This document shows positions 26,675 to 35,340 of a stretch of DNA of 53,311 nt, piece after piece. How positions within the stretch are numbered: position 1 is the stretch's first letter; each line of letters opens with the position of its first letter. This stretch comes from Ectothiorhodospiraceae bacterium. Lineage in GTDB: Bacteria > Pseudomonadota > Gammaproteobacteria > Nitrococcales > Halorhodospiraceae. The translations under genes and the position numbers were made by a program. Below the pieces are notes generated by a model. The model worked only from the letters and a program-made list of their open reading frames with translations, was not told the DNA's origin and did not search any database. The stretch lies in contig PUNM01000116.1 of the NCBI GenBank assembly GCA_003552625.1, positions 1 to 53,311 of the forward strand, read 5' to 3'.

Positions 26675-27366
26675 TTCGACTCCCCGCAGCTGAGGCACGT
26701 CAGGCAACCATCCATCTGCACCATGGCCTTAGTGTGACATTTATCGCAAAGCTGCGACCCCTCCGGGAAAGCCCCCGGCTCGCCCTCTCCGGTATTCGCC
26801 GCTGGGCCTCCGCCTTCGATCTCGGCCCGCTTCTGCGCGATGAAGCGCTTCTGGTGCTCATCGAGCCCCTCCGGCTCCAGCATCCCGATCTCACGCAGAT
26901 GGGTCTCGATGACGTCGCCGATCTCCGCGACCAGCGACGGCATGAACCGCCCGCCGCGCTTGAAGTAGCCGCCGCGCGGGTCGAAGACCGAGCGCAACTC
27001 CTCGGCGAGGAAGGTGCAGTCGCCGCCCTTGCGGAAGACCGCCGAGATGATCCGGGTCAGCGCCACGATCCACTGGAAGTGGTCCATGTTCTTCGAGTTG
27101 ATGAAGATCTCGAAGGGGCGACGCTGCTCGTGCTCAGTGCCCGGATTGAGGATGACATCGTTTATGGTGACGTAAAGGGCATGCTCCGAGAGCGGCGTCT
27201 TGATCTTGTACGTGGAGCCGTGGAGCGCCTCGGGCCGCTCGATATGCTCGTGCATGTGCTGGATGTCCGGCCCCGCCTGCGCGGTACTCTGGCCCTGTTC
27301 GGCCTCCTCCGCCTCATTCCGGACCACTTCGTAGTCGACGATGCTCTTTTCGATTTTTTTGGCCAT
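26665..27366 (-). CDS. nrdJb: Class II ribonucleotide reductase, split C-terminal subunit (NrdJb, TSCPD)
   Basis: A 233-residue protein equivalent to P. aeruginosa NrdJb, the separate C-terminal part of the B12-dependent RNR. The TSCPD-type domain is visible (HALYVTINDVILNPGTEHEQ, NSKNMDHFQWIVALTRIISA, AVFRKGGDCTFLAEELRSVF). The tail is a Cys cluster (LCDKCHTKAMVQMDG, then CLTCLSCGESKCG) that should bind zinc and supply the redox-active Cys pair re-reducing the catalytic subunit. GGGAG precedes the ATG. It is 130 bases downstream of nrdJa and on the same strand, so one transcript is likely. Confidence 0.93.
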   Translation of the reverse strand: MAKKIEKSIVDYEVVRNEAEEAEQGQSTAQAGPDIQHMHEHIERPEALHGSTYKIKTPLSEHALYVTINDVILNPGTEHEQRRPFEIFINSKNMDHFQWIVALTRIISAVFRKGGDCTFLAEELRSVFDPRGGYFKRGGRFMPSLVAEIGDVIETHLREIGMLEPEGLDEHQKRFIAQKRAEIEGGGPAANTGEGEPGAFPEGSQLCDKCHTKAMVQMDGCLTCLSCGESKCG

Positions 27367-27496
27367 GTGCTTGCTCCCAGCGGCTCGGGGCTGCGATTCG
27401 GGTTACGGGTTTTAGGCAGTCGCCAGCCGCCCGGCGTTCCGGGCCGGGCCGTCGCCCACTGGCGCTGACCCGGGGTCCCGTTCGCCGCGCGCTGTG

Positions 27497-29662
27497 TCAA
27501 AACTTGCCGTAGTACCCCTCCTTGAGTGCTTCATAGAGGTTTGCAGCGCTGTGCGTCTCACCGTCGTACTCGATCTCCTCGTCGCCCTGCGCCTCAATGA
27601 CCGTACCGTCCTCCAGGTGGAAGCGGTACGTGGTCTCGGACAGATCCTTCTCCTTGACCAGCACGCCCTGAAAGACCTCCGGATTGAAACGGAAGGTCGT
27701 GCACCCCTTCAGCCCCTGTTGATAGGCGTAGCGGTAGATGTCCTTGAAGTCCTCGTAGGGGTAGTCCGTGGGCACGTTGGCCGTCTTCGAGATCGACGAG
27801 TCCACCCAACGCTGTGCCGCCGCCTGGATGTCCACGTGCTGTTTCGGCGTCACCTGATCGGCGCTAATGAAGTAATCCGGCAGCCTGCCCTGCCCCTCTT
27901 CGCCGCCTTCCGGCAACGCATCACCATCGATGAAGTGGCGGTAGGCCAGCAGCTCGAAGGAGAAGACGTCCACCGGCTCCTTCGTCTTACGCCCTTCGCG
28001 GATGACATTACGCACGTAATGGTGGGCAAACGACGGCTCGATGCCGTTGCTCGCATTGTTGGCCAGTGACAGCGAGATGGTTCCGGTCGGCGCAATGGAG
28101 CTGTGATGGGTGAAGCGCGAACCGACCTGGGCGAACTCATCCACCAGTTCCGGTTCCTCCGCCGCGATGCGCTGCATGTAGCGCGAATAGCGTCCCCACA
28201 GCACGCGGGCGGGGATCTGCTCCCCGATCTCGTAGCCGTCATCGCGCAGTTCCGGGCGCTTGCGCATGAGCTCCGGCGTGATCTCATAGATCTCGTCCAT
28301 GATCGGCGCCGGCCCCTTTTCCTTGGCCAACTCCAACCCTGTGCGCCAGCCCGTCAGCGCCATCTGCTTGGCGACCTCTTCCGTGAAGGCCACGGAGTCA
28401 TCATCGCCGTACTTCATGCGCAGCATGGTCACGGTAGAGCCCAGCCCCAGGAAGCCCATACCGTGGCGGCGCTTGCGCTGGATCTCGGCGCGCTGCTGCT
28501 CCAGCGGCAGGCCGTTGATCTCGACGGTGTTGTCGAGCATCCGCGTGAACACCGCCACCGCCTCGCGGAACTCGTCCCAGTCGAAGCGAGCCTTTGGCGT
28601 GAACGGGTCACGCACGAACATGGTCAGATTGATCGAGCCGAGCAGGCAGGCCCCGTACGGGGGGAGCGGTTGCTCGCCGCAGGGGTTGGTCGCCCGGATC
28701 TCTTCGCAGAACCAGTTGTTATTCAACTCGTTGACGCGATCGGCGAGGATGAACCCGGGCTCCGCGTAGTCGTACGTGGAGGTCATGATCAGGTTCCACA
28801 GGTGGCGCGCCTTGACCCGCCGGTAGATGCGGCAGGCTACGCGGCCCTCGCCATCGGTCACGTACCCCTCGCGGGTCGGCCACTCACGCCACAGGACCTG
28901 TTCCGGATCCTGGAGGTTGATCCCCTCGGCGGCGACCTCGTCCTCGGTCAGCGGGAACGCCAGCGGCCACTCACCATCGGCCTCCATCGCCTGCATGAAG
29001 CCGTCGGTGATCAGCAGCGACAGATTGAACTGACGCAGCCGACCGTCTTCCCGTTTGGCGCGGATGAAGTTGGTGACATCGGGATGGCCGACATCAAAAG
29101 TGGCCATCTGGGCACCGCGCCGCCCGCCAGCCGAAGAGACGGTAAAGCACATCTTGTCGTAGATATCCATGAACGAAAGCGGCCCGGAGGTGTAGGCACC
29201 GGCGCCGGAGACGTAGGCGCCGCGCGGCCGCAGGGTGCTGAACTCGTAGCCGATGCCCGCACCGCTCTTGAGAGTCAGGCCGGCCTCGTGGACGCGCTTG
29301 AGGATGCCGTCCATCGAGTCCTGGATGGTCCCCGATACCGTGCAGTTAATCGTCGATGTCGCCGGCTTGTGATCCCACGCGCCGGCGTTGGAGATAATCC
29401 GGCCCGCCGGCACCGCGCCGTGGCGCAACGCCCAGAGGAAGCGCTCATACCAGTGATCCTGCTTCGCCTTGGTCTCCTCCACGTCGGCCAAAGCGCGGGC
29501 AACACGCTGGTAGGTCTCGTCGATGCTGCCATCGACCGGCTCCTCGGCCTTGGTCTTGAGCCGATACTTCTTGTCCCAGATGTCCAGCGAGGCGCTCTGG
29601 ATCGGCACATCGCCGGCCGACTGCCGCATCGCCTGAACTTTGCTCTCGGCGCGCTTGCTCAT
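27497..29662 (-). CDS. nrdJa: Adenosylcobalamin-dependent ribonucleotide reductase, catalytic subunit (NrdJa)
   Basis: Reduces ribonucleotides to deoxyribonucleotides using an adenosylcobalamin radical, with or without oxygen. 721 residues from ATG 29662 (AGGGGA at six bases); the longer open frame upstream has no family homology. The ten-strand barrel motifs are present: LKSGAGIGYEFSTLRPRGAY, GRRGAQMATFDVGHPDVTNF, the radical-site NPCGEQPLPPYGACLLGSIN and the nucleotide-site APTGTISLSLANNASNG. The protein ends at EGYYGKF without the TSCPD domain or terminal Cys pair, which are encoded separately in nrdJb. An inverted repeat lies 23-45 bases before the start. No cobalamin riboswitch was recognised. 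Confidence 0.95.
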   Translation of the reverse strand: MSKRAESKVQAMRQSAGDVPIQSASLDIWDKKYRLKTKAEEPVDGSIDETYQRVARALADVEETKAKQDHWYERFLWALRHGAVPAGRIISNAGAWDHKPATSTINCTVSGTIQDSMDGILKRVHEAGLTLKSGAGIGYEFSTLRPRGAYVSGAGAYTSGPLSFMDIYDKMCFTVSSAGGRRGAQMATFDVGHPDVTNFIRAKREDGRLRQFNLSLLITDGFMQAMEADGEWPLAFPLTEDEVAAEGINLQDPEQVLWREWPTREGYVTDGEGRVACRIYRRVKARHLWNLIMTSTYDYAEPGFILADRVNELNNNWFCEEIRATNPCGEQPLPPYGACLLGSINLTMFVRDPFTPKARFDWDEFREAVAVFTRMLDNTVEINGLPLEQQRAEIQRKRRHGMGFLGLGSTVTMLRMKYGDDDSVAFTEEVAKQMALTGWRTGLELAKEKGPAPIMDEIYEITPELMRKRPELRDDGYEIGEQIPARVLWGRYSRYMQRIAAEEPELVDEFAQVGSRFTHHSSIAPTGTISLSLANNASNGIEPSFAHHYVRNVIREGRKTKEPVDVFSFELLAYRHFIDGDALPEGGEEGQGRLPDYFISADQVTPKQHVDIQAAAQRWVDSSISKTANVPTDYPYEDFKDIYRYAYQQGLKGCTTFRFNPEVFQGVLVKEKDLSETTYRFHLEDGTVIEAQGDEEIEYDGETHSAANLYEALKEGYYGKF

Positions 29663-29684
29663 GGATCGTCCCCTACCTGACTGC

Positions 29685-29707
29685 CTTGTATGGACCGCGA
29701 GTACAAG
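29685..29707 (-). promoter_or_regulatory. Inverted repeat before nrdJa
   Basis: CTTGTA (29685-29690) and TACAAG (29702-29707) are perfect inverted arms separated by 11 bases, just ahead of the nrdJa ribosome site. The spacing and sequence do not match the NrdR box. It could be another operator or a weak leader hairpin. The region 29708-29899 contains no gene. Confidence 0.35.
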
Positions 29708-29899
29708 CACCCGTTGCACCAGGCCGCTGGGCACTGGCGCCGTATTATTGACGCTCGCGGGAAACACCACATGTAGTACCTGTTGGGCACAGCCTACCCC
29801 AACCGGTAGTGATTTCAAGTCTTGACAGGCAGGCTATGGAAAGCTAGAGAAAACCGCAGCGCCGGCACGGCCGAGCGCGCCCACGGGCGGCTGCCGGCG

Positions 29900-29930
29900 G
29901 CCCGGCCCCGGCTCGCGCCGGGCACCGGGC
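29900..29930. terminator. GC-rich hairpin after the P-type ATPase gene
   Basis: GCCCGG (29900-29905) pairs with CCGGGC (29925-29930), and inside it CCGGC (29908-29912) pairs with GCCGG (29917-29921) around a TCGC loop. It begins 14 bases past the ATPase stop. No T-tract follows on the minus strand, so termination would be weak or Rho-assisted. Confidence 0.35.
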
Positions 29931-29943
29931 CCGCCCGGAGCGG

Positions 29944-32658
29944 CTAGTCCTCCGGCGAGATCCGCCGACGCAGGACCGCCTTCTCCAGCTCGACGATCCC
30001 GAACAGCACAACCCCGAAGACCAGAACCCGCAGCCACTCCTCAGGACCGAGGCCGGCGGTTCCGAACAGGGTCTGGACTGGTGGGGCGTAGGTGAACAGC
30101 CCCTGGAGAACGATGAGCACACCGATGGCGATGAGTACCGCCCGGCTGCCGAACAGCCCGTTGACGCTGGTTACCGGCTCGAGGATGTAGCGGGCGTTGA
30201 ACAGATAGAAGACTTGGCCCATCACCAATGTGTTGATCGCCACCGACCGCGCCAGCTCCTCGCTGACCCCCTGGGCTTCCATGTAGACGTAGTGCCCGAA
30301 GGTACCCATTACCAGCAGCACGGAGACGAAGAGCACCCGCCAGATCAGGAAACCGGAGAGGATGGGCTTGGCCGGATCCCGCGGCCGGCGTTCCATGAGC
30401 CCGGGCTCCGGCGGCTCGAAGGCCAGGGCCAGGGCCAGGGTCACCGCCGTAACCATGTTGATCCACAGCGCCTGCACCGGGGTTACCGGAAGCGTCAGAC
30501 CGAGCATGACCGCAATCACGATAGTGAACGCCTGCCCGCCGTTCGTTGGTAGCAGGTAGAGGATCGCCTTTTTCAGGTTGTCATAGACCGTGCGGCCTTC
30601 CTCCACCGCATGGGCAATCGAGGCGAAGTTGTCATCGGCAAGGACCATCTCCGAAGCCTCTTTGGCCGCCTCGGTGCCCTTCTGCCCCATGGCGATGCCG
30701 ACATCGGCGCGTTTGAGGGCAGGAGCGTCGTTGACGCCATCCCCGGTCATCGAGACCACCTGCCCGTGGCTTTGCAGCGCCTGAACGAGGCGAAGCTTGT
30801 GCACGGGGGTCGTGCGCGCGAAGACATCCGTCTCCAGGCAACGGCGACCGAGTTCCTCATCGTCCATGGACTCGATCTCGTGGCCCACCAGGGGCTTGCC
30901 ACGAATGCCCAGCTGCTCGCCGATCGCCGAGGCGGTCAGCGCATGGTCCCCGGTGATCATCTTCACGCCGATCCCCGCGTTGTGGCAGGTGGCCACGGCG
31001 GCAATCGCCTCATCCCGCGGCGGATCGATGATGCCCATGACGCCGAGCAGGACCATGCCGTCTTCGACATCCTGAAAGAGAAGCTCGCGATGCTCCGGGG
31101 TTGTCTCGCGCACCGCCACGGCGAGCAGGCGCTGCCCACGCGAGGCGATGTCGTCGAGGATCCGCTGCCAGCGATCCCGATCGAGAGGACGATCCCCGTC
31201 AGCGGTCCGCTCCCGGGTGCAGGCTGCCAGGACCCGCTCCGGAGCGCCCTTCATATAAAGCATGCCACCGCCCGCATGGTCGTGGTGCAGCGTCACCATG
31301 AACTTGTATGACGACTCGAACGGGATTACGTCTACCCGCGGATAGGCACGCTCCAGTTCTTTGCGATCGAGTCCCCCTTTGATCGCCGCGACCAGCAACG
31401 CCCCTTCCGTGGGATCCCCCTCCAGGCGCCAGTCCCCGTTGCGGTGGTAAACCGAAGCCTCATTGCAAAGCGCGACGCCCTGCAACATCTGCTGCAGGAC
31501 CGGGTCGTCACCGGCGGAAAACTCCTGACCGCCGCGCTGAAAACCGCCATCGGGGATGTAGCCGACCCCGGTGACCTCGATCTCCTCCTCGGCGGTGACG
31601 ACGCTGCGCACCGTCATCTCGTTGCGGGTCAGGGTGCCGGTCTTGTCGGAGCAGATCGTGGTGACGGAGCCGAGCGTCTCCACCGCCGGCAGGCGCCGGA
31701 TGATCGCGTTGCGCCCGGCCATGCGTTGCACACCGATGGCCAGCGTGATGGTCATGATCGCCGGCAGCCCCTCGGGGATAGCGGCGACGGCCAGGGCGAC
31801 GGCGGCCAGGAAGGTCTCGATCGCCGTGTAGTCCTGGAAGAAATACCCAACGCCGAAGGTCAACGCCGCCAGCGCCACAATCGCCGCTGAGAGCCAGCGG
31901 CCGAACTCATCGACCTGGCGCAGCAGCGGTGTGGTGATCTGCTGAACATCGGCCAGCAGCGAGCTGACCTTGCCGATCTCGGTCGTCTCGCCGGTGGCCA
32001 CCACGACACCCTGGCCCCGTCCATAGGCAACAAGGGTTCCCGAGAAAGCCAGCGACTGGCGGTCGCCCAGCTCGGCATCGGCGGCGACCGGCTGGTCGAG
32101 CTTTTCAACCGGCACCGACTCACCGGTGAGCACCGCCTCATCCACACGCAGGTTGTGGCCGCGCAGAATGCGCACGTCGGCGGGCACACGGTCCCCGGCC
32201 TCAAGCAGAACAATGTCACCGGGGACAACGGACTCGGCGGGAACAGTCATCCGCTCGCCATCGCGCAGGACCAGCGCTTTCGGGGAGAGCATCCCGCGGA
32301 TTGCATCCAGCGCCTTCTCCGCCTTGCCCTCCTGGACGTAGCCGATCACGGCGTTGATCAGGACCACGCCGAAGATCACGGCGCTATCCAGGTAGTGCTC
32401 CAGAAGGCCGGTGACGACACCGGCGACGATCAGGATGTAGATGAGGATGTTGTGAAACTGCTTGGCGAAACGTTTGAGCGGCCCCTCACGCTCCGGCGGG
32501 CGCAATCGGTTCGGACCGTACTCATCCAGCCGCCGCTCCGCCTCGTCGGCGCTGAGACCGTGCTCAGCCTCGACCTGAAGGGTGCCGAGAACCTCGTCAC
32601 TCGGGGTCGCGTGCCAGGCGCGATCGCCAATGCGATCGCTCGACGCAGGCTCCGTCAT
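29944..32658 (-). CDS. P2-type cation-transporting ATPase with altered ion-site residues
   Basis: A 904-residue inner-membrane P-type ATPase of the Ca2+/Na+ (P2) branch. All parts are present: actuator loop (LTGESVPVEKLDQPVAADAE), TM4 AAIPEGLPAIMTITLA, phosphorylation site ICSDKTGTLTRNEMT (Asp338), nucleotide domain (FESSYKFMVT, YMKGAPERVL), hinge MTGDGVNDAPALKRADVGIA and ten TM helices. In TM5 LLPTNGGQAF, Gln709 stands where SERCA has Glu771. In TM6 WINMVTAVTLALALAFEPPE, Ala738 stands where SERCA has Asp800. Two calcium ligands are therefore lost, so the ion may not be calcium (inference; alignment by eye). A Na/Pi symporter gene lies 64 bases upstream, same strand. Confidence 0.93.
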   Translation of the reverse strand: MTEPASSDRIGDRAWHATPSDEVLGTLQVEAEHGLSADEAERRLDEYGPNRLRPPEREGPLKRFAKQFHNILIYILIVAGVVTGLLEHYLDSAVIFGVVLINAVIGYVQEGKAEKALDAIRGMLSPKALVLRDGERMTVPAESVVPGDIVLLEAGDRVPADVRILRGHNLRVDEAVLTGESVPVEKLDQPVAADAELGDRQSLAFSGTLVAYGRGQGVVVATGETTEIGKVSSLLADVQQITTPLLRQVDEFGRWLSAAIVALAALTFGVGYFFQDYTAIETFLAAVALAVAAIPEGLPAIMTITLAIGVQRMAGRNAIIRRLPAVETLGSVTTICSDKTGTLTRNEMTVRSVVTAEEEIEVTGVGYIPDGGFQRGGQEFSAGDDPVLQQMLQGVALCNEASVYHRNGDWRLEGDPTEGALLVAAIKGGLDRKELERAYPRVDVIPFESSYKFMVTLHHDHAGGGMLYMKGAPERVLAACTRERTADGDRPLDRDRWQRILDDIASRGQRLLAVAVRETTPEHRELLFQDVEDGMVLLGVMGIIDPPRDEAIAAVATCHNAGIGVKMITGDHALTASAIGEQLGIRGKPLVGHEIESMDDEELGRRCLETDVFARTTPVHKLRLVQALQSHGQVVSMTGDGVNDAPALKRADVGIAMGQKGTEAAKEASEMVLADDNFASIAHAVEEGRTVYDNLKKAILYLLPTNGGQAFTIVIAVMLGLTLPVTPVQALWINMVTAVTLALALAFEPPEPGLMERRPRDPAKPILSGFLIWRVLFVSVLLVMGTFGHYVYMEAQGVSEELARSVAINTLVMGQVFYLFNARYILEPVTSVNGLFGSRAVLIAIGVLIVLQGLFTYAPPVQTLFGTAGLGPEEWLRVLVFGVVLFGIVELEKAVLRRRISPED

Positions 32659-32722
32659 GCCGCCTCCCTGATTCGGCCGCTATTCAATGCACGAAGGCTA
32701 CCACGTGACAGGACCGTCACTT

Positions 32723-34411
32723 TCAGCCCGTATCATCGACCGAGGCCGCTGTATCGGCAGGGTGCGCCTCCCGGTCATCGTCCTGTAGCCGCTCGCACGC
32801 ACGGCGCAGTTTGCGTTGGTAACGCGCCGCCTTGAGCGCCTGATCGACGGCCCGACGCACCGCCGAGAGGCGATCGAGCGTCACCACCATACGCCGCACC
32901 GGCACCCGACCCTCCGCCGCCGCCCGCAGAAGCCGGTTCTTGACCGGCTGATAAGCCCGGTCAAAGGACTTTCGCGCTGCCTTCACCGCCTCGCGGTTCC
33001 ACTCCTGCTCGGCCCGCCCGGCCGCTTCAAGCTGGCGCACCGCCTCGGCAAGGAGCCGGTCCACCTCGGTTGCGAGCTCGCCGTCACCGATATAGGCCTC
33101 GCCGGTGCTGTCGAGCTCGTGAACGGCAGCCACGCGCTCGAGAATGTCTTGATAGTATTGATTGACCCGCAGCAGAAGCGGCATCCCGTCGGCGATCGCC
33201 GGATCCCGCTGGCTCCGATCGATGCGGTGGGCGAAGTCATTGATCGCCTGGATCAGCCCCTCCAGGGCCTGCCGCTCGCGTTCGAGCCGGCGCCGCCCCT
33301 CCCCACTGCTGCCGCTGATCGCCGCCGCCGCCAGCTCTCGGCTCATGGCACCGGCCCGCTCGGCCTCCAGGCGAGCGGCGTCGAGCGCCAGCGTCGGCGT
33401 TGCCAGGACGTTGTCATCCAGGTGCTGCGGCCGACCGCGCTCCTCGTCCCGGCGGCGAAAACGCTGCTCCAGCCACCCGACGAGCCGGGGCGTCAACGGC
33501 CAGAGGACAGCGAGACCGAGCAGCATGGTCGCGGTGTGGAAAAGCGCCAGCACCACCGCCGGTTGCTCCCCCAGCCCCAGCAACCCGGCGGCCTGGTGGG
33601 CCACCTGGAGCAGCGGGACCAACAGGATGAAGGCGACCAGCCCGGCAACAGAGTTGAAGATCACCTGAGCCGTCGCCGCGCGCTGAGCGTTGGCCGTCGC
33701 GCCGAGCGCGGCGAAGACAGCCGTCGAGGTCGTCCCCACGGCAGCACCGATGACCATGGCCGCCGCCGCCGTCTCGGCGATCAAACCGCCCCCGGCCGCG
33801 GTCAGAGTGATGGCCAGGGCGGCCGAGGAGGATTGCGTCAACGTCGTCAGCCCCACGCCGACGGCCACAAAGACGAGCAGCCCCGCCACACCCCAGTCGG
33901 CCATCGCAGCGAGCAAGCCTGGATCCCCGACGCCGTCGAAGGTGCCGCGCAGCACATCGAGCCCGAGGAAAAAGAGCCCCAACCCGGCCAGCGCATCGCC
34001 CAGTGCCTGGCGCCGCGCCGACCCTGTCACCACCCGCATACCGACGCCGAGGGCGATCAGCGGCAACGCCAGCGCCTGGAGATCCACATTGAAGCCGACC
34101 ACGGCCACGACCCAGCTCGTCAGCGTCGTGCCCAGGCTGGCCCCGTAGATAATCCCGATCGCCTGCGCAAGACTGAGGAGGCTGGCGTTGACGAAGCCGA
34201 TGGTGGCGAAGATCACGGCACTGGACGACTGCACGGCAGCGGTGACCAACACGCCGGAAAGGACCCCGCGAAGACGCGACCGCGTGGACGCGGCCAGGAT
34301 ATCGCGCAGCGCCGAGCCGGCCGCCAGACGCAGGCCATCGCTCATCAGCCTCATCCCCAACAGGAAGAGGCCAATACCCCCCAGAAACGTCAGAGCACCG
34401 CTCAACTGCAC
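32723..34411 (-). CDS. Na/Pi cotransporter family protein with PhoU-like C-terminal domain
   Basis: A 562-residue protein of the NptA/YjbB type. The N-terminal half (about 1-310) has the inverted membrane repeats with both QSSSA motifs, VTAAVQSSSAVIFATIGF and TLTQSSSAALAITLTAAG, the Na/phosphate sites. The cytoplasmic C-terminal ~200 residues are helical and charged, like PhoU. GTG 34411 with GAGG at five bases is the preferred start (GTG 34417 is close), because a longer frame would overlap the divergent gene's leader. Sodium-driven or efflux-mode phosphate movement is known in the family; direction here is not deducible. It precedes the P-type ATPase gene. Confidence 0.9.
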   Translation of the reverse strand: MQLSGALTFLGGIGLFLLGMRLMSDGLRLAAGSALRDILAASTRSRLRGVLSGVLVTAAVQSSSAVIFATIGFVNASLLSLAQAIGIIYGASLGTTLTSWVVAVVGFNVDLQALALPLIALGVGMRVVTGSARRQALGDALAGLGLFFLGLDVLRGTFDGVGDPGLLAAMADWGVAGLLVFVAVGVGLTTLTQSSSAALAITLTAAGGGLIAETAAAAMVIGAAVGTTSTAVFAALGATANAQRAATAQVIFNSVAGLVAFILLVPLLQVAHQAAGLLGLGEQPAVVLALFHTATMLLGLAVLWPLTPRLVGWLEQRFRRRDEERGRPQHLDDNVLATPTLALDAARLEAERAGAMSRELAAAAISGSSGEGRRRLERERQALEGLIQAINDFAHRIDRSQRDPAIADGMPLLLRVNQYYQDILERVAAVHELDSTGEAYIGDGELATEVDRLLAEAVRQLEAAGRAEQEWNREAVKAARKSFDRAYQPVKNRLLRAAAEGRVPVRRMVVTLDRLSAVRRAVDQALKAARYQRKLRRACERLQDDDREAHPADTAASVDDTG

Positions 34412-34445
34412 GTCCACCTCAAAGGACTGGACCGGTTGCCGGGAT

Positions 34446-34487
34446 GGGGATGCTAGACTATCGCGCTTTCCCGCGATCGGTATCCCC
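34446..34487 (+). promoter_or_regulatory. Nested inverted repeats in the divergent gap before 34492
   Basis: GGGGAT (34446-34451) pairs with ATCCCC (34482-34487), and inside it ATCGCG (34460-34465) pairs with CGCGAT (34472-34477) around a six-base loop. The structure ends five bases before the ATG at 34492 and contains a possible -10 (TAGACT). It may be an operator shared with the divergent Na/Pi gene or a leader hairpin near the ribosome site. Confidence 0.4.
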
Positions 34488-34491
34488 ACCG

Positions 34492-35259
34492 ATGCTTGAA
34501 GATATACTGGCGACGCTGCGCGATGCGTTCGGGCTCCTCCTGCAGGGCTTTCTCGCGATGACCCTGCCGCTGGTTATCCTTGCCATCGCCGTGGCGCAGC
34601 TGCCCGCAACGGTCTACGCCGCTTTGCCCGATCTGGAGCCGACCCTGCGGGTCGCCGTGACCAGCTGGGTGGCCGCACTCGGCGTGGCGGCGGTCGTGGC
34701 TCTGGGGACGCTGCTCGGCGCGGCCCGCAGCGGCTTGCCGCGCACCCACTACCTCTCCGGGAGCCGACGCCTGACCACGATCTGGTTCATCCAGGGGCTG
34801 TGGCTGCTGGTGCCGGTGGCAGTCGTCGCCGGACTGCTCTGGCTGCTTGGCGACCTGGTGCAGCCGACGATCCGTGAGTACGCGCAGCTGCGCAGCGAAG
34901 CCCCCTGGCGCCACCCACCAACCCTCGAGATCGCCATCGGCCTGCTTCTCCACGGAAGTGTGCTGACGATCTCCGCTACTTGGCTCTGGCCACCGGTCGC
35001 CGTTCTGCGCACCGATGGCCGGGTCCGGGATGTGCGGCCGGCAGCCCGCCGCATGCTCCAGCGCATCGCCAGCCTCGAATGGTTCCTCGTGGCAACGCTT
35101 CTCGTGGTCGTTGCCCTATCCCTGCTCTTCGAAACGAGCGCACTGGCCGGCATTCTGCTCATGCTCCTCTGGCCATCGATAACGGTCGTCGCCATACAGC
35201 GCAGCAGCGATGCCTTCCGGCGTGCAAGCACCGGCAATTTCCCGCTGATCTGGCGCTGA
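34492..35259 (+). CDS. Hypothetical multi-span membrane protein
   Basis: 255 residues from ATG 34492 (an upstream ATG at 34444 is possible but lies inside the hairpin region). About six TM helices are visible: MTLPLVILAIAVAQL, AVTSWVAALGVAAVVALGTL, FIQGLWLLVPVAVVAGLLWL, IAIGLLLHGSVLTISATWLW and two in the last third (FLVATLLVVVALSLLF, SALAGILLMLLWPSITVVAI). It resembles the uncharacterised BPSS1780/glycerophosphoryl-type membrane proteins in hydropathy only; no family was confidently recognised. It is followed by the dnaE2 promoter. Confidence 0.75.
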   Translation: MLEDILATLRDAFGLLLQGFLAMTLPLVILAIAVAQLPATVYAALPDLEPTLRVAVTSWVAALGVAAVVALGTLLGAARSGLPRTHYLSGSRRLTTIWFIQGLWLLVPVAVVAGLLWLLGDLVQPTIREYAQLRSEAPWRHPPTLEIAIGLLLHGSVLTISATWLWPPVAVLRTDGRVRDVRPAARRMLQRIASLEWFLVATLLVVVALSLLFETSALAGILLMLLWPSITVVAIQRSSDAFRRASTGNFPLIWR

Positions 35260-35322
35260 GTCGGCGCAACGCCACAACGGGCCGGACAAAGCCGCGCGCC
35301 CGTGTTACTGTACATGTCTTCA

Positions 35323-35338
35323 CTGCATTGACGTACAG
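35323..35338 (+). promoter_or_regulatory. LexA-box-like site before dnaE2
   Basis: CTGC-N8-ACAG at 35323-35338 differs at one of eight fixed positions from the gammaproteobacterial SOS box CTGT-N8-ACAG, and ends two bases before the dnaE2 ATG. A wider perfect repeat is also present: CTGTAC (35308-35313) and GTACAG (35333-35338). dnaE2 genes are SOS-controlled wherever tested. A box so close to the ATG would cover the transcription start or the leader. Confidence 0.5.
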
Positions 35339-35340
35339 TT

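Noticed and set aside
28103-29680. 525-residue plus-strand open frame opposite nrdJa
   Set aside because: Antisense shadow of a conserved reductase gene with no domain.
29663-29840. Cobalamin riboswitch or NrdR box before nrdJa
   Set aside because: Neither the B12-box nor the NrdR consensus pair was seen; only the CTTGTA/TACAAG repeat is present.
32816-34456. 546-residue plus-strand open frame opposite the Na/Pi symporter gene
   Set aside because: Arg/Gln/His-rich shadow; the minus-strand frame has two QSSSA motifs and membrane repeats.
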